DNA of 64,000 nt, from assembly GCF_000942395.1 (NCBI RefSeq), contig NZ_LN812102.1, positions 279,358 through 343,357 of the forward strand, in the 5' to 3' direction. Made by a program: the position numbers and the translations under genes. This document shows positions 17,904 through 26,238 of this stretch, piece by piece; positions within the stretch are counted from its first letter, which is position 1; every line of letters begins with the position of its first letter. Source of the stretch: Risungbinella massiliensis. GTDB taxonomy: Bacteria > Bacillota > Bacilli > Thermoactinomycetales > Thermoactinomycetaceae. A model generated the notes under the pieces. The model worked only from the letters and a program-made list of their open reading frames with translations. It ran no database searches and was not told the origin of the DNA.

Positions 17904-18205
17904 TATAATTCGTGTTTTATACTATCTACTATTTGACGAATTGCTTCTTCATTTCTCTTGTAATGGGTCCATTGTCCTACTCGGGTCGCTGTTACTAGCC
18001 CTACTCTCTGCAACATCGCAAGGTATTGGGAGACAGTCGACTGAGATAGCCCAGCTTTTTTTTGGATATGGCCCACACATACCCCTATCTTTTGGTAATC
18101 ACCACTTTCTTGGGATGAGAAATGAACTTCAGGCTCTTTTAACCATTGCAGAATTTGCAATCTCGTACGATTCGATAGTGCTTTAAAAATCTCCACATGA
18201 TCCAT
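17903..18205 (-). CDS. ArsR-family transcriptional regulator
   Basis: About 100 residues of winged-helix regulator from the ATG at 18205 (MDHVEIFKALSN). The recognition helix is in KAGLSQSTVSQYLAMLQRVGLV, and the wing follows. The two Cys of the ArsR metal-3 site (ELCVCDL motif) are absent, so it probably senses an organic ligand or thiol state; one Cys lies in IGVCVGH. The frame extends to a TTG at 18247, but a promoter with TATAAT ends only six bases before the ATG, so the message is probably leaderless. It likely represses itself and the LLM gene downstream. Confidence 0.83.
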   Translation of the reverse strand: MDHVEIFKALSNRTRLQILQWLKEPEVHFSSQESGDYQKIGVCVGHIQKKAGLSQSTVSQYLAMLQRVGLVTATRVGQWTHYKRNEEAIRQIVDSIKHEL

Positions 18206-18239
18206 AGCTACATTATATCGTTTTTTTTCGATATGTCTA
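18203..18239 (-). promoter_or_regulatory. arsR promoter with internal operator; likely leaderless start
   Basis: On the minus strand TAGACA (18239-18234) and TATAAT (18217-18212) are 16 bases apart. The palindrome ATATCG-N8-CGATAT fills the spacer at 18215-18234. The expected transcription start coincides with the ATG at 18205. Confidence 0.65.
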
Positions 18240-18353
18240 TTAATCAAAAAGTAAGTTTGTCAAGACCGCTATTCTCATAACCAAAAAAGGGAAGGCATTT
18301 CCTAACGTTAATAGAAATATATAAATAAAGAATAAATTGGAGGGTTATTATCC

Positions 18354-19136
18354 ATGAATGAGCTGAATTCTTTATTTCGCAAACGAATCGGTATTTCAGA
18401 AAGCGAAAATATTACATTTGAAATATTGGAGAACGTTCTCGAAAAAACAGCAAAAAACATTCCTTTTGAAAATTTATGCATTATTGAAAAGAAAACCAGA
18501 GATATTACGAAAGAGAACTTAATTGATAAAATCCTAGTAAGAAAAGAAGGTGGTCTTTGCTATGAGTTAAATTCCCTTTTCTATCTCTTCTTGATCGAAA
18601 ATGGTTTTAAAGCAGTCTTAGCACGTGGAATTGTTTACAATCAAGCTACTCAAGAGTTCCCAACATTCGGAAGAACTCATGTGACGATTATTCTTATGCC
18701 ACAAGAGGAACAAACATATTTAATAGATACAGGATTTGGTGGAAATTTACCATTAAAACCTGTTCCTTTAAGTGGGGAAACCGTAATGTCTCCCAACGGA
18801 GAATTCCGGATCAAACAAGTGGATATTCCGCAAGGAAACTACATTCTTGAAATGAAATTGAAACACAAAGATACAGATTGGAAAATAGGGTATGCATTCG
18901 ATTCGAAAACAACTATAACTGACGTATCGGAATTTAATGAGACCCAAACCATTATCGTTGAACACCCAGATTCTCCATTTAACAAAACTCCTTTAATCAC
19001 AAGACTTACCAATGAAGGAAATGTAACATTAACGGATACCTCCGTCACGCAATGGATAAATGGAGTAGTTATAAAAGAGAAAATTGACACTGTAAAATTC
19101 AAAGAGTTGTTGAAACATCATTTCGAGATAGTGTGA
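18354..19136 (+). CDS. Arylamine N-acetyltransferase
   Basis: 260 residues of the NAT family, which moves acetyl from acetyl-CoA to arylamines and hydrazines through a cysteine thioester. The catalytic triad can be placed as Cys69 (EGGLCYELN), His109 (GRTHV) and Asp125 (LIDTGFGG), with the family spacing. The length is normal for Bacillus-type NATs. GGAGG lies before the ATG. It is divergent from arsR and monocistronic; a role in detoxification is probable but not shown. Confidence 0.93.
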   Translation: MNELNSLFRKRIGISESENITFEILENVLEKTAKNIPFENLCIIEKKTRDITKENLIDKILVRKEGGLCYELNSLFYLFLIENGFKAVLARGIVYNQATQEFPTFGRTHVTIILMPQEEQTYLIDTGFGGNLPLKPVPLSGETVMSPNGEFRIKQVDIPQGNYILEMKLKHKDTDWKIGYAFDSKTTITDVSEFNETQTIIVEHPDSPFNKTPLITRLTNEGNVTLTDTSVTQWINGVVIKEKIDTVKFKELLKHHFEIV

Positions 19137-19224
19137 TAGATAAAAGATCCGAATTTATACTACTAAAAATATCCCTAACATTGTTAATAGGGTTATATGG
19201 TGAAATTATTTTGAAAAACGCTTC

Positions 19225-19249
19225 CTCCCCTTCATACTTGATTGGGGAG
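19225..19249 (-). terminator. Weak terminator after proC
   Basis: CTCCCC/GGGGAG stem with 13-base loop on the minus strand, followed after six bases by TTTTTC; about 40 bases beyond the proC stop. Confidence 0.4.
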
Positions 19250-19290
19250 AATAGCTATTTTTCGTTTTCTCATTCAACAGAGTTTGATTA

Positions 19291-20136
19291 CTAGCGAAAT
19301 TGGGCTCCTAGCTCTCTCGCACGCTCCGCTGCACGCAACACTGCGGAAGCAACCCCCTGCTGAAAATCATATGACTCTAGTACTTCCAGACCAGCCTGAG
19401 TGGTACCACTGGGGCTTGTAATCTTTTTTCTCAGAACTTCAGGCTCTTCGTGGGAATTTGACAGCATTTGGGCAGCACCGAGCAGCGTCTGTACAGTGAG
19501 CTGACGAGCCATTTCTCGAGAGAGTCCTGCTTTTGCTCCGGCTTCTTCCATTGCTTCTACCATATAATAGATATAAGCGGGACCGCTACCAGATAAACCA
19601 GTAACCACATCAAGCTCCGCTTCTGGTACGACAAACACCCTGCCGATTGACTCAAATAAGCCCATCGCCAACTGTAAATGATCATCATTAGCGAAACGGC
19701 CTTTGGCAATACCTGTTGCAGATAAACCAATGGCGGAAGAAGTGTTTGGCATGGTACGAATAATCGGATAGTCGATTTGTAGCCATTTCCGTATTAGTTC
19801 AGTGGACACACCAGCAATTACCGAGATAACCAACTGATCGGGACGAACCATTCCACGCATACCATGGCAAGCTTCCATGACATCTTTTGGTTTCATAGCG
19901 AGAATCAGAATATCTACGTTATCGATCACTTCTTGCAAATCTCGCGTAGAACGAATTCCAAAACGACTGCCAAGTTCTCTTAACCGTTCATCGTCTGAGC
20001 GATTGGTCACATATATATTTTGTGGCAAAAGCAGATTTTGCTTGGTAATTCCTCTCAGCATTGCTTCTGCAATGGATCCTGCTCCAAGGAAGCCAATGCG
20101 AAGCACCATTTTTTCTAGGTTTGTTTCCATCTGCAT
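19291..20136 (-). CDS. proC: Pyrroline-5-carboxylate reductase (ProC)
   Basis: 281 residues; last step of proline synthesis, reducing P5C with NAD(P)H. The N-terminal Rossmann motif is GFLGAGSIAEAML, the AMKPKD segment follows the nucleotide fold, and the C-terminal dimer domain contains the family signature with GSGPAYIY and TSPSGTTQAGL. The start MQMETNLEK has AAGGAGGAATTC upstream. It follows proA by 25 bases in the T-box-controlled proBAC operon. Nothing is missing from the active-site region. Confidence 0.95.
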   Translation of the reverse strand: MQMETNLEKMVLRIGFLGAGSIAEAMLRGITKQNLLLPQNIYVTNRSDDERLRELGSRFGIRSTRDLQEVIDNVDILILAMKPKDVMEACHGMRGMVRPDQLVISVIAGVSTELIRKWLQIDYPIIRTMPNTSSAIGLSATGIAKGRFANDDHLQLAMGLFESIGRVFVVPEAELDVVTGLSGSGPAYIYYMVEAMEEAGAKAGLSREMARQLTVQTLLGAAQMLSNSHEEPEVLRKKITSPSGTTQAGLEVLESYDFQQGVASAVLRAAERARELGAQFR

Positions 20137-20161
20137 CTGAATTCCTCCTTCTTACTCAAAA

Positions 20162-21436
20162 TCAACGAACCTGTCCATTTCCTGTAACTACATATTTCGA
20201 AGAGGTTAGAGCAACCAATCCCATCGGTCCTCTGGCATGCAACTTTTGAGTACTTATGCCAATTTCTGCTCCAAAACCAAATTCTCCGCCGTCCGTAAAA
20301 CGTGTTGAGCTGTTATGATAGACAGCTGCTGCATCGACTTCATTTAAAAAGCGTTGGGCAACCTGATCATCATGTGTAATGATCGCTTCGGAGTGACCTG
20401 TCCCATATTGGTTAATATGCCGCATCGCCTCATCTGGCCCATTTACCGTGCGGACAGCCAAAATAAGATCAAGGTACTCTGTATGCCAATCGTCTTCGCT
20501 GGCTTGTTGGAAGGATGTTGTAAGTTCTGGATGATTTCGAGCAGTTTTGGTACAGACACGTAGTTGAACGCCCGCTTGTAACAACCGATTCAATAAAGAC
20601 TTTTGATATTCAACTGGCCACTCTTCATCAATTAATAACGTTTCCGCAGCATTACAAACCGCTGGTCGGCTAGTCTTGGCATTGATTACGATCGCTTCCG
20701 CCATAGAATAGTCCCCATTTTTCTCTACAAAGATGTGGCAGTTACCTACTCCAGTTTCCAGTACCGGCACGGTAGAAGTACGAACAACACGCTTGATCAG
20801 TTCCGCTCCCCCACGAGGAATAATCACATCAATCAACCCATTTAAGGTACAGAGTGTATCTACAGCTTCTCGATCTGCCACTGTTAGGTATTGTACTGCT
20901 TGTTCCGCAAGTCCAACCGATTTTAGAGCTTGTTGAATACTTTTTGTCAAAGCTGTGTTGGAATGCAGAGCAGAACGGCTACCACGAAGGACAATCCCAT
21001 TTCCTGTTTTTAAGGCAATTGCAGCTGCATCGACTGTGACATTAGGCCTTGCCTCATATATCATTCCAATCACACCGATAGGCACACGCGTTTGCGCTAT
21101 CTTTAAACCATTAGGCTGCGTCCAGCTCGTTACCACATCACCAACTGGATCTGGAAGAGAGGCAATATTTCTTACACTATTGATGAGTTCAATGATTCTT
21201 ACTGGAGAAAGCAACAGCCGATCTAGATAGCTATCCGGCATACCTGCTTGCTTCGCTAACTCCATATCCCTTTGATTCTCATCCAAGAGAATAGATTCGT
21301 CTTGCATCAGCTGATCGGCGATTGCCAACAATGCGTTATCTTTACTTTCTCTGGACAAACTGGCCCACTTCTTCGCTGCAGACTTTGCTTCGCTTGCTTG
21401 TTCTCTAACTTGATTACGGACCGTTTCTACACTCAT
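20162..21436 (-). CDS. proA: Gamma-glutamyl phosphate reductase (ProA)
   Basis: 424 residues from the ATG at 21436; GAGGTG lies at good spacing and the frame before it has no better site. The enzyme reduces gamma-glutamyl phosphate to glutamate semialdehyde. The catalytic cysteine is in RPAVCNAAETLL near residue 255, and GFGAEIGISTQKLHARGPMG near the end is the ProA signature. The gene begins one base after the proB stop codon, giving tight coupling of the two steps, which share an unstable intermediate. Confidence 0.96.
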   Translation of the reverse strand: MSVETVRNQVREQASEAKSAAKKWASLSRESKDNALLAIADQLMQDESILLDENQRDMELAKQAGMPDSYLDRLLLSPVRIIELINSVRNIASLPDPVGDVVTSWTQPNGLKIAQTRVPIGVIGMIYEARPNVTVDAAAIALKTGNGIVLRGSRSALHSNTALTKSIQQALKSVGLAEQAVQYLTVADREAVDTLCTLNGLIDVIIPRGGAELIKRVVRTSTVPVLETGVGNCHIFVEKNGDYSMAEAIVINAKTSRPAVCNAAETLLIDEEWPVEYQKSLLNRLLQAGVQLRVCTKTARNHPELTTSFQQASEDDWHTEYLDLILAVRTVNGPDEAMRHINQYGTGHSEAIITHDDQVAQRFLNEVDAAAVYHNSSTRFTDGGEFGFGAEIGISTQKLHARGPMGLVALTSSKYVVTGNGQVR

Positions 21437-21437
21437 T

Positions 21438-22565
21438 TCAATGCACCTCACTATAGCTTTCTGCCAGTTTCTCAAAGGCTACCCAATTATCCCGATGAAT
21501 CACTTCATCCATCAGTTGAGGATGGTCAGAATACAAGGTAGTTCTTAATAACTCTGCGTCATGGCGGGTAATCCCTCGCCCAATCAATTGTTGATCGTAG
21601 AATACCTCAATCACTTCCCCTTGCCGGAAGGTGCCATCCACCCTTTTGACACCAGCAATCAATAAGCTTCGTTTTTCTCGCAAGATGGCTTCGGCAGCTC
21701 CGCTATCCACATAGATTCGACCAGAAATGGGAGAGTGCAAGGCAATCCACTGTTTACGTGTCGAAATATTGCTTTTTGCGTCTGAAACGATCGATGGACT
21801 CACATACGTTCCGTCTCCATTTCCACCAAGAATTTGTATTAGACCATCTTCACCGGTGTATTGCCCAATGAAACAGGGAATTCCCAATTTTTGAACAGTC
21901 TGCGCAGCATTCAATTTGGAACGCATCCCTCCTGTCCCCAATGTGGAAGCGTTTCCTGCTGCATCTTCCAGTTCGGTCGTTATGGTGGTGAGGAATGGAA
22001 TTCTCTGTGCGTCTCTGTATTTGCGTGGGTCTTTATCATAAAGACCATTAATATCGGTCAACATCATATATAGATCAGCGTGTACCAAACCTGCCACCAG
22101 AGCGCCCAGCATGTCATTATCGCCAAATGTCAACTCGCTAACAGATACCGTATCATTCTCATTAATGATTGGTAATATCCCACGTTTTAACAATAGTGAG
22201 AGTGTTTCAAAAGCATGGCGATAACGTTCTTGATCGGAAAAATCACTACGTGTAAGCAAAATCTGTGCAACGGTCTGTTCATGTTTTGAAAAGAGATCTG
22301 TATACTGGCGCATCAACATACTTTGCCCAATCGCGGCGGCAGCTTGTTTCGCGACCAGAGTACGGGGGCGCTGCTGATAACCTAGCGAACGATATCCACT
22401 GGCCACCGCACCTGATGATACAAGACAAACCTCGTGCCCACTCGCTCGCAAACGACCGATCGCTGTGACTAGCGATTCCATTTTAGCTAGATCGCATCCC
22501 CCTTGAGGAGAAGCGAGCGAACTACTTCCCACCTTTACCACAATCCGCTTTTTTGTTTCAGTCAC
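21438..22565 (-). CDS. proB: Glutamate 5-kinase (ProB) with PUA domain
   Basis: 375 residues. The amino-acid kinase domain (1-260) shows VVKVGSSSLAS at the phosphate loop, NENDTVSV and FGDNDMLGALVA at the glutamate/ATP site; a C-terminal PUA domain (about 280-360) is present as in the long ProB form. It starts at GTG with GAGGTG upstream. It commits glutamate to proline and in many bacteria is feedback-inhibited by proline. Expression is controlled by the T-box leader immediately upstream. Confidence 0.96.
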   Translation of the reverse strand: MTETKKRIVVKVGSSSLASPQGGCDLAKMESLVTAIGRLRASGHEVCLVSSGAVASGYRSLGYQQRPRTLVAKQAAAAIGQSMLMRQYTDLFSKHEQTVAQILLTRSDFSDQERYRHAFETLSLLLKRGILPIINENDTVSVSELTFGDNDMLGALVAGLVHADLYMMLTDINGLYDKDPRKYRDAQRIPFLTTITTELEDAAGNASTLGTGGMRSKLNAAQTVQKLGIPCFIGQYTGEDGLIQILGGNGDGTYVSPSIVSDAKSNISTRKQWIALHSPISGRIYVDSGAAEAILREKRSLLIAGVKRVDGTFRQGEVIEVFYDQQLIGRGITRHDAELLRTTLYSDHPQLMDEVIHRDNWVAFEKLAESYSEVH

Positions 22566-22593
22566 TCTTCGTCACCTCTATTAGAAAAAAATA

Positions 22594-22890
22594 AAAAACC
22601 CTTTCGTCCTAGATATAAGGACGAAAGGGTATAATTCTTCCGCGGTACCACCTTACTTGATGACCTGTAATGGAGTTCAAAAAAGGCATGTCGAACCATT
22701 TATGTGATGTCATCCAGCTTTCTTTTCTTGATAACAGGTGAAAGAAACCTGGCTGGGTTAATCCCCAGCTGCTCTGGGATGGGTTCGAACCGATTCAAGG
22801 GCGAAATCTCTCAGCCGCTGAATTTCGCTCTCTGGACCTGAAGGACGGATCTACTATTTCCCTTCAACGCAACGTATCGATTTATGATTT
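22594..22890 (-). ncRNA. T-box riboswitch leader of proBAC (proline-responsive)
   Basis: The minus strand carries the invariant antiterminator core GGTGGTACCGCG at 22652-22641, followed by a terminator stem ACCCTTTCGTCC/GGACGAAAGGGT with a T run (22630-22594). Upstream lie a long stem-I-like region with AGAGAG (near 22828) and a candidate specifier in GAACCCATC, CCC at 22783-22781, which codes proline. Uncharged tRNA-Pro should stabilise the antiterminator and switch on proline synthesis. The specifier position is a reading of the sequence, not a folded model. Confidence 0.9.
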
Positions 22891-22895
22891 TCACT

Positions 22896-22925
22896 ATTAT
22901 GCTTTGATCTAGATAAGAATGTCAA
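22896..22925 (-). promoter_or_regulatory. Promoter of the proBAC T-box transcript
   Basis: On the minus strand a perfect TTGACA is followed after 18 bases by CATAAT, just upstream of the T-box leader. Confidence 0.65.
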
Positions 22926-22997
22926 GTGGTCATCTTTACATTTTACTTGTAAATAAGGAATTTTATAAACTGCAAATTAGTAAACAAGTGATAAAAA

Positions 22998-23024
22998 AGC
23001 CTATATTCCAGTGAAATATAGGCT
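22998..23024 (-). terminator. Terminator after the GNAT gene
   Basis: AGCCTATATT/AATATAGGCT stem, seven-base loop, flanked by A6 and A7/T runs; starts eight bases beyond the stop codon. Confidence 0.85.
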
Positions 23025-23031
23025 AAAAAAA

Positions 23032-23562
23032 TCAATCGGTTATTAATCTTGAATACATATGGAGATCGATAAACTTTCCCTTTGATCTTTCAGATTGTCT
23101 TAGTGTTCCCTCAAACGTAAAATTCAACTTTTGCAAAACTTTAATGGAATTCACGTTATCAGGTTCCACTTTTGCTTCAATCCGATTTAGTTTCAAATCA
23201 GAGAATCCATAATCTAACAAAGACTGGATCGCTTCTGAAGCATATCCTCTCCCCCAATATGCTTTTGCAATATCGTATCCAATTTCTGCTTTTGCATTTT
23301 CAAAGTCCAAGGAATTGTAACCACAAGAACCAATAATTTCATTGCATTCTTGTTCAAGAATAGCAAAACGAATAGCTTTGTGATCCTGAGCCAGTTCGTC
23401 AAGTAATGTGATCATATCTTTTGCCTGATTTTCATCAGTAAAATGACTGATATTCATGAACCTAGTAACATCTGGATCCGACCAAATTTGAAACAAGCTA
23501 GACGAGTCAGACACTTCCATCTTTCGCAAATATAACCTTTTAGTATTCAACTCTGTAATCAA
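23032..23562 (-). CDS. GNAT acetyltransferase (RimJ/RimL-like)
   Basis: About 176 residues. The N-terminus TKRLYLRKM and the acetyl-CoA segment IGYDIAKAYWGRGYASEA near residue 105 mark the RimJ/L group, and the closing NxxSIKVLQKLNFTFEG motif is clear. These enzymes acetylate N-termini or small molecules; the substrate is unknown. I chose the TTG at 23562 because GGAGG lies eight bases before it. The ATG 15 bases upstream overlaps that ribosome site and cannot use it. Confidence 0.87.
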   Translation of the reverse strand: MITELNTKRLYLRKMEVSDSSSLFQIWSDPDVTRFMNISHFTDENQAKDMITLLDELAQDHKAIRFAILEQECNEIIGSCGYNSLDFENAKAEIGYDIAKAYWGRGYASEAIQSLLDYGFSDLKLNRIEAKVEPDNVNSIKVLQKLNFTFEGTLRQSERSKGKFIDLHMYSRLITD

Positions 23563-23715
23563 TACTTTTACCTCCATTTATGTTTGGATCGTCGAGTTAA
23601 AAATATTGATATCTGCGCATAATTCAGTCCCTTCATTTTTCCAGATAGTTCTATTATACAAGATCAAAGAACAGATTGGTTCACAACACGTCATATTAAA
23701 AGAATAGATTCAGCT

Positions 23716-25119
23716 TTAAATCGTTTCCTGAACTGTCTGTGGGGCTTTTTTCCCAAATGATACAAAATAGAGAATTGCGCTTGCTACAACAACCAAACTC
23801 AAAATGAGAATGAGATTACCGTACACGTATGCCTGTGCATTTGAAATGGCGGGATGGAATGGAAAATCCAGTAGCTCTTGCTCCATCAATTTGGCAACTA
23901 GTGCGGTCACCACTGCCCCAGAAATGGTCGATATCATATTAAACAGACCCATCCCAACGCCAATTTGGTGAGTAGGCAATATTTGCGTTACACTTTCGGT
24001 TAATGCTGTCTGAACAAAGGAAAATCCAATGTACATCATAATCAGGGCTATTCCAATGTACCATACCCAAAGTCCGATGGATGACGATTGCAACAGAAGA
24101 CTAATAGCGACCAAGGCCAACCCTACATATACGACAAAATGACTTCCTCGTTTTACAGTCATGTTACCAGCAACTTTTCCAAATACGACTGCACTAATTG
24201 CTCCAGGAAACATAATGAGTCCGATATTCTCTGTATTCAGAGCGTACATTTTATTTAACATAAGCGGAATGACAAACATAATAGACATAACAGTCCCAAA
24301 GATAAGAAAGCCGATCATTAACCCACTTCGATATAATGGGTTTGTAAAAAGAGCTGGATCGACAAACGGTTCCTTCGCTCTGCGGATATGAACGAGAAAC
24401 AGGAAAAGAGCAATAAAAGATACAAGCAAATAAAGGAAGTGTTCTTCTGTTGTAAACAAAATGAGTGTCGAAACTACCATACCAAGCAGCACCGCTCCCA
24501 TGATATCCAATTTACCAGCTCTACGTTGTTCGTTTGGCAATATTTTTTGAAAGAACGGGATAGCCAGAAATACAGGAAGCGGAACGAGAAACAAATAGGA
24601 CCAGTGGAACGAGCCTGCAATATAACCACCAAGTACCGGACCGATTCCGACCGCAAAAGAAGCTATGGATGTGATGATTCCAAACATTTTCCCCCGTTCT
24701 TCTACCGTAAAAAATCGAGCCACCATCACGAAGACCAATGCGGGAATGGCAGACCCTCCAACTCCTTGAATAGCCCTAGCTAAAATGATAGCAGGGTACC
24801 AAGATTGCAGGACAAATCCCACGATAGATCCAATGCTGTAGAGTATAATTCCAATCGTAATCAGCTTTTTGATGCTATACATATCAGAAAGCTTTCCGAA
24901 AATAACCATTCCCATGCCAAACAAAATAAAAAAAATCGTCACTACCCAACTTACACCTGAAGCTTCCAGATCGAATTGTTTCGCAATACTTGGAGTGGAT
25001 ACGTTGAATACCGATTCGTTCAATACAGCAAAAAAGATAACATAATAAATCCAAGGTACACTTTTCTTAATATCGGATGATTCTGAATTTGATTTCGTTT
25101 TATTCTCTGTTATTTTCAT
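23716..25119 (-). CDS. MFS drug exporter, 14-TM DHA2 family, Tet(L)/Tet(K)-like
   Basis: 467 residues with about 14 membrane helices. The start FFAVLNESVFNVSTPSIAKQF, GKLSDMYSIKKL (motif A), RAIQGVGGSAIPALV and GIGPVLGGYIA (motif C) follow the pattern of the tetracycline efflux proteins of Gram-positives, though identity looks moderate. It may export tetracycline or another drug in exchange for protons. It forms an operon with the DoxX gene 48 bases upstream. No Tet-type leader peptide was found because the gene is second in the unit. Confidence 0.86.
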   Translation of the reverse strand: MKITENKTKSNSESSDIKKSVPWIYYVIFFAVLNESVFNVSTPSIAKQFDLEASGVSWVVTIFFILFGMGMVIFGKLSDMYSIKKLITIGIILYSIGSIVGFVLQSWYPAIILARAIQGVGGSAIPALVFVMVARFFTVEERGKMFGIITSIASFAVGIGPVLGGYIAGSFHWSYLFLVPLPVFLAIPFFQKILPNEQRRAGKLDIMGAVLLGMVVSTLILFTTEEHFLYLLVSFIALFLFLVHIRRAKEPFVDPALFTNPLYRSGLMIGFLIFGTVMSIMFVIPLMLNKMYALNTENIGLIMFPGAISAVVFGKVAGNMTVKRGSHFVVYVGLALVAISLLLQSSSIGLWVWYIGIALIMMYIGFSFVQTALTESVTQILPTHQIGVGMGLFNMISTISGAVVTALVAKLMEQELLDFPFHPAISNAQAYVYGNLILILSLVVVASAILYFVSFGKKAPQTVQETI

Positions 25120-25167
25120 TTCACTAAAACTCCTTTCCTAACGAGCTGACAATAGTAATAAACTCCA

Positions 25168-25566
25168 CTAAACTCCTGTATAATCTTGATTCACTTTCTT
25201 TTCCGTTCGTGTGAATCGTCTGAAAGGCTTTCTTTTAATACCGATCAGCACGAGAATACAAAACATCACAGATGGTATTATAACTTCCCATACCTGCCCT
25301 AGGACAAGCGTCGTTATAATAGCACCAATCATGATCGATGAAAGTAAAATCGCACCATAACGTGAGGAAGTCCGTAATAACAAGGCGATCCCCCCAATAA
25401 TTTCAAACAAACCGATCATTAAACGAAACCACTCAGGAAAACCGAGCTGATGAAAACCAGCTACTGTCCTAGGCTCTCCAGCTAGCTTTAATACTCCCGC
25501 TTGCAGAAAAATCAATGTAATCAAGATCAGTCCAATCCATTTTGCAATCTTTAACCATTGATTCAT
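25168..25566 (-). CDS. DoxX-family membrane protein
   Basis: 132 residues with four hydrophobic helices; the first ends in GVLKLAG, the DoxX signature, and GLFEIIGGIALL follows in helix two. The C-terminus is basic. DoxX proteins are linked to redox or thiol-stress complexes in some bacteria, but the function here is unknown. It is co-oriented with and just upstream of the Tet(L)-like exporter gene and probably shares a transcript. Confidence 0.84.
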   Translation of the reverse strand: MNQWLKIAKWIGLILITLIFLQAGVLKLAGEPRTVAGFHQLGFPEWFRLMIGLFEIIGGIALLLRTSSRYGAILLSSIMIGAIITTLVLGQVWEVIIPSVMFCILVLIGIKRKPFRRFTRTEKKVNQDYTGV

Positions 25567-25682
25567 ATCTGCTCACTTCCTCACAGTCATTATCCATATA
25601 TTCCCTATTTTATAACATTAGAGAGGTAGTAGTTTCTTATCGATTGCTGTGTTAACCGAACTCTCACCCGAAATTCACATTA

Positions 25683-25722
25683 AAAAGGGGAATACAAGAA
25701 AACATCCTGCACTCCCCCTTTT
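25683..25722 (-). terminator. Terminator after the PhnB-like gene
   Basis: AAAAGGGG/CCCCTTTT arms around a 24-base loop; on the minus strand it ends in CCCCTTTTTA, directly beyond the stop codon. Confidence 0.55.
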
Positions 25723-25727
25723 CTATA

Positions 25728-26171
25728 TCATTCTTTGCAATCTGTTACAATATTGTAGGTTACTCCATACTTGTCTGTTACATTCCCAAAAGCAGAACTA
25801 AAAGATGTTTCTTCTAGCGGACAATTCACTTTCCCCTCTTGCTGCAAGGTATTAAAAATCTGTTTTGATTTCTCCACATCATGAGTTGAAATGCAGATGG
25901 TTACCACCTGATTTTCCAAGTGAAAGGACTGTTCGCTTTGAATTGGCGTATCGGAGATCATCAGATCTGAATCTCCCACTTTTAGCAATGCATGTGCTAC
26001 CAATTGCTTTACCTCTTCTGAAAAAGGCATATCGGGGTTGTCCGGCATATCTCCATAAGTTGCGATAGATTGAACTTTAGCATCCAATACATTCTCATAA
26101 AATTGGATTGCTTCCTTTGCGCTTCCATTTAGGATTATGTAAGGGGTTAAACGCAACGTCACATAAACCAA
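25728..26171 (-). CDS. VOC/PhnB-like protein
   Basis: 147 residues of the PhnB (YjdN) branch of the VOC superfamily. TPYIILNGSAKEAIQFYENVL at the front and FGNVTDKYGVTYNIV at the end are typical. Many members lack a conserved metal site and are of unknown function. It lies head-behind the AraC-type regulator gene on the same strand, 67 bases apart, a pairing that may reflect regulation of this gene by that regulator (inference). Confidence 0.84.
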   Translation of the reverse strand: MVYVTLRLTPYIILNGSAKEAIQFYENVLDAKVQSIATYGDMPDNPDMPFSEEVKQLVAHALLKVGDSDLMISDTPIQSEQSFHLENQVVTICISTHDVEKSKQIFNTLQQEGKVNCPLEETSFSSAFGNVTDKYGVTYNIVTDCKE

Positions 26172-26238
26172 CTCCTTGTATTTTTTATAATAGATCAGAA
26201 TAATAAAAATTTTATCATGAAGTAAATGATGCCATTTC

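Noticed and set aside
20733-20936. Open frames antisense to proA, proB and proC
   Set aside because: They lie opposite highly conserved enzymes in a gene whose frame is certain, and have no ribosome site.
22741-22800. tRNA-like GGTTCGAACC sequence
   Set aside because: It is part of the T-box leader; no acceptor stem or cloverleaf around it.
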